64,000 nt of DNA from the NCBI RefSeq assembly GCF_034931045.1, contig NZ_JAYGHH010000009.1, positions 1 through 64,000 on the forward strand, in the 5' to 3' direction. This document shows positions 51,727-60,530 of this stretch, in pieces (position 1 is the first letter of the stretch; the number at the start of each line of letters is the position of its first letter). Made by a program: the position numbers and the translations under genes. The stretch comes from Nodularia sp034931045. Its GTDB lineage: Bacteria; Cyanobacteriota; Cyanobacteriia; Cyanobacteriales; Nostocaceae. The notes beneath the pieces are model-generated. The model saw only the letters and a list, made by a program, of their open reading frames with translations. It made no database searches and was not told the DNA's origin.

Positions 51727-52206
51727 TTACAACCCTAATTCACTAACTAACTTTTCTCTTTCTGCCTGTAAATTAAGTTTAACTTTTTCTTCTGGCTTAT
51801 GAGTGTTTTTTGCTTCCAGCATTGGAGCAGTATCATATACGTAATCCAGTAGCTGATCTAGTTTATCTGCACCAGCCCACTCTCTGCGAATATTATCCAG
51901 CACAAACTTAATGCTGAGAGGTATTTGCAAATCATCTACCTGAGCAGCTTGATTCACAGGTTTAATATATGTTGCATTATACTGAGATTCTTGAATAATC
52001 TCTTTCCCATTCATTTGATTTAAAGCAGTATCTATACCCTCATTCCAAGGGCCAAATTGATAATAACGCCAATCTAGATCAGTCAGTTGCTTTCCTGTCC
52101 ATTTAATGGAGTAAAGATCAGCTAAATACAAAAACTTAATCAGCTGTGTTTTGGTAATATACCCTTTTGTTGCGTAGACAAAATATTTTATGAGTTTATC
52201 CAACAT
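51727..52206 (-). CDS. Panacea/SocA-domain antitoxin
   Basis: A 159-residue Panacea (DUF4065/SocA-like) protein: GYITKTQLIKFLYLADLYS, TDLDWRYYQFGPWNEGID, and IKFVLDNIRREWAGADKLDQ. Panacea domains act as chaperone-like antitoxins for diverse toxins. Coupled to the MazF-like gene with 1 nt between stop and start, an arrangement typical of these modules. Confidence 0.88.
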   Translation of the reverse strand: MLDKLIKYFVYATKGYITKTQLIKFLYLADLYSIKWTGKQLTDLDWRYYQFGPWNEGIDTALNQMNGKEIIQESQYNATYIKPVNQAAQVDDLQIPLSIKFVLDNIRREWAGADKLDQLLDYVYDTAPMLEAKNTHKPEEKVKLNLQAEREKLVSELGL

Positions 52207-52440
52207 AACTCTTCTCTCCTGTTTACCATAAGATGCTCTAATTAATTTACTGTATAAACATAAATATAAATAATCATGCTTTGAAAAACCCTCAATAAAG
52301 TTTTCATAAGTTTAGATCGCTTAATTATAGTTTTTTTATCCAATCTCTAACGCTTTTTGGACTATTTGCCCTAGCAGATAGTTCGTATGTACTAGGATAG
52401 CATCCTGTTATAGAATTACTGTTAGCTACACAATTTTTGA

Positions 52441-52647
52441 CTAAAACTTGGGAGCAAGCGAAGCTACGCTAACGCGCTCAGTATCCATAATAGTCTTCTG
52501 ATGTTCTACCATCTCCCCAAACGAGACAAAACACCTGTGACACCAACCATCAACCCACAAAGCCGGAACTTTAAACCTCGCCCCGAAATGGGGACATTCT
52601 GACAGCAAACTCAATTTATGGCGATCGCACCCCTGCGTTACCTTCAA
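52441..52647 (-). pseudogene. C-terminal relic of a TniQ-like transposition protein
   Basis: A 68-codon frame reads GCDRHKLSLLSECPHFGARF, KVPALWVDGWCHRCF, then SFGEMVEHQK. The pattern CDRH, CP-x-C, F-x-x-PALW, DG-x-CHRC, F-x-EM matches, from memory, the zinc-binding C-terminus of short TniQ proteins of Tn7-like elements, including type V-K CRISPR-associated transposons. One expected Cys is Phe here (CPHF), and the N-terminal three quarters is absent. The last residues come from a repeat. No Cas12k, TnsB, TnsC or CRISPR array is seen in the window. Confidence 0.65.
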
Positions 52648-52692
52648 CTCTCCGTAAGCTTACACGCTGTAGGCAAATGCGATAATTAATTA

Positions 52693-53459
52693 TCATGATT
52701 CTTCTGGTTGTGTTTGCGGCAACTGCTCCAGCATTCGGTGCAGAATGAGGGGAGTGACGATACTAGTCACAGCACATACGGCAACCATAGCAGCAAATAC
52801 CTGTGGAGAAATTGCCCAATTCCCCAATGACAGACCTCGTTGCATGATAATTAAGGTGATTTCGGCTCTGGGAACCAAGCTGACACCTAGTAATATCCCT
52901 CCAACCCATCCGGTCATAAATACCGCAGGTACACCAGCACCAATAATTTTACCCAATACGGCTACAATCAACAAAGCACTACCCAAACCGAAAGCCGTTG
53001 TTAAGGCATGAGGCTCGATTTGCAAACCGATGCCAATAAAGAAAAACGGAACGAAAAATTCATAAAGTGTGGTGAAAGAAGTATCTAATTTGACGGCTTC
53101 TGGATCACGGCTAAACACAAGTCCAGCAAAAAAGGCTCCGATAGCCACCGAAAATCCTAATAAACCAGCGATCGCCGCAACAATAAATCCAATACTAGCC
53201 ACAGTCAACATCGGATCTGGGGGTTTTTCAATCCTCCTGACAAAATCTGTAACTGCTGACTCAAAATTCCGTGAAAATATGTAACAAAAAGTAGCAAATA
53301 AGATAGATTTAAAAAAGAAAATTCCGGCTGTTTGAGCGAGAATGGGGGCAAGAGAAGCATCCACACTGTTTTTAACGTAGGTGCGATGGGCAAAGCCCCG
53401 CCTTGGGCGATCGCAAACAGCAACGCCATCAAAATCACACCGGAAATATCATCTTGCAA
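52693..53459 (-). pseudogene. Decayed cation/proton antiporter (CPA2/KefB-like)
   Basis: The last 220 codons (52693 to about 53364) encode transmembrane helices of a Kef/NapA-type antiporter: FIVAAIAGLLGFSVAIGAFF, VPFFFIGIGLQIEP, and LGVSLVPRAEITLIIMQRGL. Upstream, DDISGVILMALLFAIA belongs to the same protein but is in another frame, with the 32-bp HIP1-nested insert at the junction. The first several helices are missing beyond 53460. Truncated and frameshifted, so unlikely to work. Confidence 0.85.
53383..53414 (-). repeat. 32-bp HIP1-nested palindromic insert (in antiporter relic)
   Basis: Coding strand GCGATCGC, CCAA, GGCGGGGCTTTGCCC, ATCGC. Third copy of the pattern at 16372-16403 and 24071-24102. 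The frameshift of the antiporter lies within about ten bases of its 3' edge. Confidence 0.8.
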
Positions 53460-53619
53460 GAAATTAATCCCATACTAAAACTTGCCACAATTAATTCTTT
53501 GTGCTAATTGTAAATTTTTGCAGTTTATTCAAGTCTTAAGGTCTTCTTTAGGAGAGAAGCCAAAATCTCGGTCTACCCTAAAGATAAAAGGATCTGCAAG
53601 AGTTAGCCAAACATAATTT

Positions 53620-55050
53620 ATGACACTACAAAGCTTTGGTGTGATTGGATTAGCCGTAATGGGCGAAAATATAGCGCTCAACGTTGAGCGTAATGGCTTC
53701 CCAATTGCAGTTTATAACCGCTCCAGAGAAAAAACGGATGCGTTTATGGCGCAACGCGCCCCAGGAAGGAACGTCAAAGCCGCCTTTACCTTAGAGGAAT
53801 TTGTCGCATCATTGGAACGTCCCCGCAAAATTCTGGTGATGGTGCAAGCTGGTAAGCCAGTGGATGCGGTGATTGCCCAACTCAAACCCTTGCTAGATGA
53901 AGGCGATATCATTATTGACGGTGGTAACTCTTGGTTTGAAGATACAGAAAGACGTACTCAGGAATTAGAACCTGCTGGATTGCGGTTCTTGGGTATGGGT
54001 GTCAGTGGCGGTGAAGAAGGTGCGCTCAATGGCCCTTCACTCATGCCTGGTGGTACTCCCAGTTCTTATGAGTATCTATCTCCCATTTTCAACAAAATTG
54101 CTGCCCAAGTCGATGATGGCCCTTGTGTCACCTATATTGGCCCTGGTGGTTCTGGTCACTATGTGAAAATGGTACACAACGGTATTGAGTACGGCGATAT
54201 GCAGTTAATTGCAGAAGCCTACGATTTGCTCAAAAATGTGGCTGGATTAAATGCAACTCAGCTACATGAAGTGTTCACGCAATGGAACACCACAGATGAA
54301 CTCAATTCGTTTTTGATTGAGATTACATCGAATATTTTCCCTTACGTTGACCCTGAAACCAAAAAACCCTTGGTGGATTTAATTGTTGACGCAGCCGGTC
54401 AAAAGGGAACTGGTCGTTGGACTGTGCAAACTGCTTTGGAATTGGGTGTAGCCATTCCCACAATTACCGCCGCAGTTAATGCCCGGATTATGTCTTCGAT
54501 TAAAGATGAACGGGTAGCAGCATCTAAGAGCTTGACAGGCCCTAGCGCTAAGTTTGATGGCGATGTCAAGGACTTTATTAACAAGGTTCGTGATGCTCTT
54601 TATTGCTCCAAAATCTGTTCTTACGCTCAAGGTATGGCACTGTTATATACAGCTTCCAAAACCTACAACTGGGATTTGAATCTGAGTGAAATGGCGCGGA
54701 TTTGGAAAGGTGGTTGTATTATTCGGGCTGGCTTCTTGAATAAGATTAAGAAGGCTTTTAACGAAAATCCTGCATTGCCTAACTTGCTACTAGCTCCCGA
54801 ATTTAAGCAAACTATTCTTGACAGACAAGATGCTTGGCGGGAAGTCATTATGACAGCAGCAAAAGTGGGAATTCCAGTTCCTGCTTTTAGTGCATCTTTG
54901 GATTATTTTGACAGCTATCGCCGCGATCGCCTACCTCAAAACTTGACCCAAGCACAACGCGACTACTTCGGCGCACACACTTACAAACGTCTTGATAAGG
55001 AAGGAACATTCCATACTGAGTGGGTTCCCATCGCTGAAGCTAAAAAGTAA
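53620..55050 (+). CDS. gnd: 6-phosphogluconate dehydrogenase (decarboxylating)
   Basis: A 476-residue full-length enzyme of the oxidative pentose phosphate pathway, converting 6-phosphogluconate + NADP to ribulose-5-phosphate, CO2 and NADPH. NADP site VIGLAVMGENIALNVERNG, substrate loop MGVSGGEEGALNGPSLMPGG, catalytic KMVHNGIEYGDMQ, and C-terminal SLDYFDSYRRDRLPQNLTQA. It supplies NADPH in the dark and, in heterocysts, for nitrogen fixation. Monocistronic with a perfect terminator hairpin. Confidence 0.98.
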   Translation: MTLQSFGVIGLAVMGENIALNVERNGFPIAVYNRSREKTDAFMAQRAPGRNVKAAFTLEEFVASLERPRKILVMVQAGKPVDAVIAQLKPLLDEGDIIIDGGNSWFEDTERRTQELEPAGLRFLGMGVSGGEEGALNGPSLMPGGTPSSYEYLSPIFNKIAAQVDDGPCVTYIGPGGSGHYVKMVHNGIEYGDMQLIAEAYDLLKNVAGLNATQLHEVFTQWNTTDELNSFLIEITSNIFPYVDPETKKPLVDLIVDAAGQKGTGRWTVQTALELGVAIPTITAAVNARIMSSIKDERVAASKSLTGPSAKFDGDVKDFINKVRDALYCSKICSYAQGMALLYTASKTYNWDLNLSEMARIWKGGCIIRAGFLNKIKKAFNENPALPNLLLAPEFKQTILDRQDAWREVIMTAAKVGIPVPAFSASLDYFDSYRRDRLPQNLTQAQRDYFGAHTYKRLDKEGTFHTEWVPIAEAKK

Positions 55051-55112
55051 ACTGTCACGCCTTCATATTGGCAGATTGTGAAAGTTGCCAGTTTTTAGGT
55101 TAGATATTTAAA

Positions 55113-55143
55113 AGTGACTCTGAATATTCAGAGTCACTCTCTT
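55113..55143 (+). terminator. Terminator of gnd
   Basis: AGTGACTCTGAAT/ATTCAGAGTCACT is a perfect 13-bp inverted repeat followed by CTCTTTAT, 60 bp after the gnd stop. The remaining 240 bp up to patX shows no gene. Confidence 0.85.
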
Positions 55144-55381
55144 TATATAAGCGTTTCATCACATCATTGCATGGAATATGCGCGTACCGAAGGCCGGAAA
55201 GCCATCGCCTGATAATTGAGATTTAATGAGATTAGGGATGCAACAGTGTTGATTGGGTGCAAATGTACCGTTAATATTTCAGTTTTATATCTCTGCTAGA
55301 GAGGCAGTACTTGATTCCCTGACAATTAAACAACTGCTGATTTAAAAAAAACACGACACGAAGAGATATCCTCACTAGAGG

Positions 55382-55615
55382 TTAAGCATTACTGCCAGAA
55401 CTTTTGATGAAATTGATTCGTCCACTACCACGATGTAGCATTGGGCCTTCTGACTCGCTCAGTTGTACTTGATACATAGATAAATCCAAGGGCAACTGTT
55501 GCACACTAGAAGTAGATAGCAACATCTGTGATAAGCGATTTACCTTTGCTGGGCAGTTAAAAGCTAAGGAACTGAAAACCAAACTCGAAACTAAAAGTGA
55601 AATCGTAGCTCGCAT
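55382..55615 (-). CDS. patX: PatX-like RGSGR-containing peptide precursor
   Basis: A 77-residue protein with an N-terminal secretion signal (ISLLVSSLVFSSLAF) and, near the C-terminus, HRGSGR at residues 61-66. RGSGR is the pentapeptide of PatS/HetN-type inhibitors that bind HetR and block heterocyst differentiation. PatX proteins have this layout of a signal peptide followed by a late HRG[S/T]GR. Here 11 residues follow the motif. Likely exported or processed and spread along the filament. Transcribed alone; hetR is not in the window. Confidence 0.78.
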   Translation of the reverse strand: MRATISLLVSSLVFSSLAFNCPAKVNRLSQMLLSTSSVQQLPLDLSMYQVQLSESEGPMLHRGSGRINFIKSSGSNA

Positions 55616-55722
55616 AACAGATGTTTATTTTAGAACTCTCTTATCTATTGCTACGGATCTTTATCTAGCATATCCGGAAAAATGATCAAAAAGTAGTCTG
55701 TTTTACTGAAAATAAATTACTT

Positions 55723-57498
55723 TCACGCTACTTCAACATTTTCAGCCAATAACCAATGACCAGCATGATTTAAGTGACCCCAAATAGTCAGCAACTGCTC
55801 ATGCACAGCCGCTTTTAGTTGCTCTTGTATATGCGATCGCAAAGTTACAAGCTGCCAAGTTTGACCATCATAGGCCGCTGGCGCAGTGATAGTGAAACAG
55901 TAATTTTGCTGATTTATCCGCCGGAAAATCCCTGTAAAACAATCGCTTTTACGTGTTAATGCTTGGTCTTCTTTTAAGTAATTACACGTATTAAGCAATG
56001 AGCTAGGGTAATTGCCATTTAATGGATAGGCTTGCGGGTTATTTAAGTAATACACTTGCGAATTTAGCCATTCCGGATTTTGGGTTGAGATATCTAAGTT
56101 AAATAGAGGTACAAGCATCGCAGGATCTGGTAAAGATTTTAACAAAGCATTTTGTAGTTCCTTGACAGATAAATCCCTTGGCTGACAGTTCAACTCAATG
56201 CACATAGCCGCCGCCATTCCCGCCGCTTGACCAATACCCATAACTACAGGTTGTAATCTAGTTGCACCATTAGCAATATGAGATACCGAAATATTCTTTT
56301 CACAAACTAAAAAACCATCTGTTTCCACAGGAATTAGAGAACGGTAAGGAATAGTAAAAGGTGTACCAGTCCAACGTCCCCCCCAACGCATTGATTTTGG
56401 TTGCAGTGGCAAGTCGAAACCAGGATAATGATGATCGTTGGCATAGTTACCCACAGCAATGGCATCAGGGAACAGAGATGCTACCTGACCCCCAGCCATT
56501 GGCAAAATATCCTGTTCTCGCACAGTAGTTAGTCCCACCAAGCGGCGACTCTCACGGTAATAAGGATGCAATGCAAAAGCAGCAGCTGTACAAGGAAAAA
56601 CTGATTCAGCCAAACCATAGCGCTTACCCAAGTTTTTTTGGATAAAATGGGCAAAATTTTGGCTATGCCAGCGAGATTCTTGTAAAAATTCTTGTTTGGC
56701 TACTTCTGACTCAATTAATCGTCCTACACCTTCGCCATAGTCATTACCACAGATCGGCCAATTAATCATAAATCGATTTCCTGGCCAGCGTCCATAATTC
56801 AAAAATTTTTCTGCACCGTAGTTATCCCACGCACCCGCAAACAGACTCGGATCATAATTAGGCGCTGGTGGAATTTCGGGAGCAACATCTTCACCAAAGT
56901 CTTGCATCACCACGACCCAAGTCGGGGCTTGCACTGGATAACTTTGTGTGAGCAGATTAAAATCTGCGGGGGCGCTTATTTCTCCCCACTCAGATTGCAA
57001 TTCCCAGCCCCAACGGTGAGGTATTTCCCCCAAAGCCAATAAATCGCCTAATTCTGTACTATCAAGAATAATCTTGGCTGTAACGGTGAAGTCTGCAAAC
57101 CTGACACCAGTTATACAATTTTCTTGCTGCAACACTTCTAAAGGCACTTGTCCAGAAATCCAATGCAGATTTGTTAACTCCTGCACCCAGTCTGCAAAAA
57201 TCTCGGCTCCAATACGGGGATCATAACTAAAAAAGCTCACCCAGCTATTATTTAAGCCGAATGGTTGACGTTGCCGTAATTCTTGTAAAAATGCGCCCCA
57301 TAATCCGGTTTGAAATGCGACTAACTCATTACCATCAGGTGCAGATACTCCAGCAGAGGTGAGCATTCCCCCTAACCACGGAAATTCACTCACCAGGATA
57401 GTTTTTGCTCCCCGTCGCGCCGCTTGGATAGCCGCAGCTGTTCCTCCGGTTCCTCCACCCACAACTAAGATATCTGCTGTATATATTTGTTGAATCAT
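55723..57498 (-). CDS. FAD-dependent oxidoreductase
   Basis: A 591-residue protein of the FAD-dependent oxidoreductase (PF12831-like) family: N-terminal dinucleotide fold ADILVVGGGTGGTAAAIQAA, then FPWLGGMLTSAG with the Gly-rich flavin loop, and SVFPCTAAAFALHPYYRESR. Near the end of the FAD domain come NISVSHIANGATRLQPVVMG and GQAAGMAAAMCIE. The last 130 residues form a separate C-terminal part. Substrate unknown. Monocistronic. Confidence 0.88.
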   Translation of the reverse strand: MIQQIYTADILVVGGGTGGTAAAIQAARRGAKTILVSEFPWLGGMLTSAGVSAPDGNELVAFQTGLWGAFLQELRQRQPFGLNNSWVSFFSYDPRIGAEIFADWVQELTNLHWISGQVPLEVLQQENCITGVRFADFTVTAKIILDSTELGDLLALGEIPHRWGWELQSEWGEISAPADFNLLTQSYPVQAPTWVVVMQDFGEDVAPEIPPAPNYDPSLFAGAWDNYGAEKFLNYGRWPGNRFMINWPICGNDYGEGVGRLIESEVAKQEFLQESRWHSQNFAHFIQKNLGKRYGLAESVFPCTAAAFALHPYYRESRRLVGLTTVREQDILPMAGGQVASLFPDAIAVGNYANDHHYPGFDLPLQPKSMRWGGRWTGTPFTIPYRSLIPVETDGFLVCEKNISVSHIANGATRLQPVVMGIGQAAGMAAAMCIELNCQPRDLSVKELQNALLKSLPDPAMLVPLFNLDISTQNPEWLNSQVYYLNNPQAYPLNGNYPSSLLNTCNYLKEDQALTRKSDCFTGIFRRINQQNYCFTITAPAAYDGQTWQLVTLRSHIQEQLKAAVHEQLLTIWGHLNHAGHWLLAENVEVA

Positions 57499-57648
57499 AT
57501 TGATATTATTTAGATAAGTCAGCTTGACTAATCAATATCTATCATGAGTAGGCGATCGCTTCATGTTTTTCGCTGGCGCTATAGGCTTAAACGAGCAAAG
57601 GCTCATCATTTGGAAAACTACAGCAAACAGAACAAAGGAGAGTAAGGG

Positions 57649-57978
57649 ATGAATCAGGAAATTAAAGTGCAAGCCAGCAGTGGTAATATCTTTGCTGACT
57701 TAGGTTTAGAAAACCCTGATGAGTTGCTTGTCAAGGCAGAACTTGCTCGTAAAATCAGCAAAATTATTACTCAGCAAAAGATGTCGCAGGCTGAAGCAGC
57801 AGAACTTTTGGGGGTTGACCAACCTAAAATATCTGCCTTAATCAATGGTAAGTTATCGGGCTTTTCAACTGTGCGATTATTTCGCTTTTTGAATGCTTTG
57901 GGTCGAGACGTGGAAATCGTAGTCAAAAATAAACCTCAATCTCGCTCACAAGCTCAAACACGGGTTGTTACTCCGTAA
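57649..57978 (+). CDS. XRE-family HTH regulator (HigA-like antitoxin)
   Basis: A 109-residue protein with a helix-turn-helix near residues 45-75 (KMSQAEAAELLGVDQPKISA, then INGKLSGFSTVRLFRFLNAL). This is the HigA2-type layout of antitoxins whose toxin gene lies upstream. The plus-strand frame RAKAHHLENYSKQNKGE ending just before this gene (about 57590-57644) could be the tail of a lost Gp49/HigB-like toxin, but that is weak. An AAGGAGAG ribosome-binding site precedes the ATG. Confidence 0.85.
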   Translation: MNQEIKVQASSGNIFADLGLENPDELLVKAELARKISKIITQQKMSQAEAAELLGVDQPKISALINGKLSGFSTVRLFRFLNALGRDVEIVVKNKPQSRSQAQTRVVTP

Positions 57979-58033
57979 ATTGGACATAAAACAACATCTC
58001 CTTGAACACTAAAAGTAATGTAAAAATATGCCA

Positions 58034-58200
58034 TTAAACTAAATCATCTTGAGCAATTTCTCAATCAATTTGTTCGGGATTTTGTTCGTAGTAATGCCAA
58101 GCTGCACTTAAATATTCCGCAGTCAATCCAGCATAATTTGCCAATAATAAATGAAATTCCTTCTGCCTGAATCTCTCCTAGTAATGGACAATTCCATTCA
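58034..58200 (-). pseudogene. DUF433-like antitoxin relic
   Basis: The minus strand reads LLGEIQAEGIS, shifts frame, then FHLLLANYAGLTAEYLSAAW, HYYEQNPEQID, stop, EIAQDDLV. The 'LTAEYLSAAWHYYEQ' helix is DUF433-like. It has a frameshift and a nonsense codon. It lies in the geneless stretch 57979-58376, which also contains 37 Ns at 58318-58354. Confidence 0.5.
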
Positions 58201-58317
58201 GGCTCTTAATTAGCGTCTATTTATCTCTAACGATAACAGATATCTATGAGGATATTTTTTGAGTTTGATTAACGTTTGGTTTATTTCAATGTCTTAATAG
58301 CGTATGCTATATCAAAT

Positions 58318-58354
58318 NNNNNNNNNNNNNNNNNNNNNNNNNNNNNNNNNNNNN
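58318..58354. other. Assembly gap (37 N)
   Basis: A run of N immediately upstream of the methylase-nuclease gene; its promoter may lie in it. Confidence 0.99.
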
Positions 58355-58376
58355 CTGTTGAATTGGAAAAGTACGA

Positions 58377-60530
58377 ATGTCCCTGATATCGGAAGGATTA
58401 GCTAAGAATTTAATCAAATTAGATGATGAGCAAAAGTATATCACCTATGTTCATCAAAAAAAGAAAAGAAACTTTGCAAACCCTGAAGAGCAAGTACAGG
58501 CGGAGACTTTTCTTAAGTTGATTTTGATCTATGGCTACGACCCAACGCGGCTGCGGCTATTTGCGCCTGTGACGATGGGAAGCGCTGTTAAGGAAGCGGA
58601 TATTATTGTTTACAACGACGATCAATGTTTATCGCCTCATATTGTTGTTGAGTGCAAAAAACAGGAAATCTCAGAATTAGAATTTACTCAGGCGGTTGAA
58701 CAGGCTTTTAGCTATGCTGTGGCTGAGGGTGCAAAATATGTTTGGGTAACTTCGGGGATTAAGGATCAGTATTATCAAGTTCCGACAGAAAAGCCGAAAG
58801 AGCGTATTGCAATTACCGATATTCCTCAGTATGGTGTTGATAAACTTGCAAGATATAAGTATGCGAAGGGTGGCGGATCTTCTAATGGACAGAAGTTATT
58901 TGAGTTAGAAATTGTTGCTGAAGATGAATTAACTCGTCGATTTAAGCAAGCGCATCAATCGCTTTGGGGCGGTGGTGAACTTAATCCTTCTAGTGCATTT
59001 GATGAACTAGATAAGCTGATTTTTTGTAAGATATGGGATGAGAAAAAACCTCGTAAAAAAGGAAGTCCCTATGATTTTCAATTATTTAGTATCAGCGAAA
59101 ATGAAGAAGAAAATGCTGCCAAAAGGAAAGAACGAGAAAATGAGGAGTTAAGCGATCGCATTAAAGCTCTTTATGAGGAAGGGCGTAAAAAAGACACTGA
59201 AGTTTTTAAGGATGATATTCGTTTAAGTCCAGATAAACTGCGTACTGTGGTTGGTTATCTGGAAAGTATTAATCTGGGTAAAACGGACTTAGACAGTAAA
59301 GGTCGGGCTTTTGAAACCTTTATGGGGTCTTTCTTTCGCGGTCATTTTGGGCAATATTTTACGCCCCGACCGATTGTTAAATTTATTGTGGATGTTTTAC
59401 CAATTAACCATAATTCCCTAGTTCTCGATACATCTTGCGGGAGTGGTGGATTTTTGCTGCACGCGCTGGATAAGGTTAGGAAACAGGCGGATGAGTTTTA
59501 TCCTGATCGCAAAACGGATTTAGATGAAGCTGCTCGTCACAAAGACTATTGGCATGATTTTGCGGCAAATAATCTATTTGGTATTGAAATCAACGAGCAG
59601 ATTGCCCGTGTTGCCAAGATGAATATGATTATTCATGACGATGGACATACAAATGTGATTGCATCGGATGGTTTACGGGATAGTGTGGATTTGATTGAAA
59701 GAACTGGTAACACTGGGTTTGCATACAATCGTTTTAATTTCATTGTTACTAATCCGCCGTTTGGTTCAGTGATTAAGCAAACTGAGCAAGCCTATATGCA
59801 TCAATATGGCTTTGCAATGAAACCTGAAGATTGGCTAAATCCTAAAAGCAAGGCTTCGATTAGAGAGAATCAAAATACGGAAATTTTGTTTATCGAACAA
59901 TGTCATAGATTTTTGGTGGATGGTGGATATTTGGCGATGGTTGTTCCTGATGGAATTTTGACTAATTCTAGTTTGCAGTATGTGCGTGATGGAATTGAGG
60001 AGAAATATCGGATTGTGGCGGTAGTTTCCATGCCTCAAACTGCTTTTCAGGCAACGGGGGCAGGTGTGAAAAGTTCGGTGTTGTTTTTGCGAAAACATAG
60101 CCAGTCGGCAACGGAAAAAATTCAAAATCTCAAGGTTAATTTGCAGGATCGGATTAAGGAAAGCAATGATTATTTGAAGCAACTTGAAAAGATTGAGAGT
60201 GAGAAAAAGCGACATCTCAAAGATTTACGCGGTTTTGAAAATCCTCAAAATCTTTCGGGTAAGGCGTTGACGGATTCGGAAGTTTATAAGGAATGGAGAA
60301 AGGAAGTTACGGCTGAGTATAAGGATCTCATTGATGCTCTAAAGGAATCTCTGAGCGAACAGTATGCAGAGGAAAAGCAGCAAGCCCTTGATGATTACCC
60401 CATTTTTATGGCGATCGCTGAAGATATTGGCTATGACGCGACTGGTAAGCCAACTAATAACAATGAATTAGATTTTATTGGTGAAGAGCTTGCGCGGTTT
60501 ATTGATGCGCTCGAAAGGGGGGAAGTATGA
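58377..60530 (+). CDS. Restriction-modification protein: HsdR-N-like nuclease fused to an HsdM N6-adenine methylase
   Basis: A 717-residue protein. Residues 35-170 are an HSDR_N-type PD-(D/E)XK domain: Asp75 (KEADIIVYN) and Glu92-Cys-Lys94 (HIVVECKKQE). Residues about 300-560 are a gamma-type N6-adenine methylase: FGQYFTPRPIVKFIVDVL, motif I LDTSCGSGGFLLHAL, and motif IV TNPPFGS. The C-terminal part is coiled-coil. It overlaps hsdS by the ATGA junction. No HsdR helicase is nearby, so the layout is like BcgI-type (type IIB/IIG) systems. GC is higher than in the neighbouring island genes. Confidence 0.88.
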   Translation: MSLISEGLAKNLIKLDDEQKYITYVHQKKKRNFANPEEQVQAETFLKLILIYGYDPTRLRLFAPVTMGSAVKEADIIVYNDDQCLSPHIVVECKKQEISELEFTQAVEQAFSYAVAEGAKYVWVTSGIKDQYYQVPTEKPKERIAITDIPQYGVDKLARYKYAKGGGSSNGQKLFELEIVAEDELTRRFKQAHQSLWGGGELNPSSAFDELDKLIFCKIWDEKKPRKKGSPYDFQLFSISENEEENAAKRKERENEELSDRIKALYEEGRKKDTEVFKDDIRLSPDKLRTVVGYLESINLGKTDLDSKGRAFETFMGSFFRGHFGQYFTPRPIVKFIVDVLPINHNSLVLDTSCGSGGFLLHALDKVRKQADEFYPDRKTDLDEAARHKDYWHDFAANNLFGIEINEQIARVAKMNMIIHDDGHTNVIASDGLRDSVDLIERTGNTGFAYNRFNFIVTNPPFGSVIKQTEQAYMHQYGFAMKPEDWLNPKSKASIRENQNTEILFIEQCHRFLVDGGYLAMVVPDGILTNSSLQYVRDGIEEKYRIVAVVSMPQTAFQATGAGVKSSVLFLRKHSQSATEKIQNLKVNLQDRIKESNDYLKQLEKIESEKKRHLKDLRGFENPQNLSGKALTDSEVYKEWRKEVTAEYKDLIDALKESLSEQYAEEKQQALDDYPIFMAIAEDIGYDATGKPTNNNELDFIGEELARFIDALERGEV

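Noticed and set aside
57590..57644. HigB-type toxin tail before the XRE gene
   Set aside because: Only about 17 residues look similar and no upstream part is recognisable; too weak to list as a feature.
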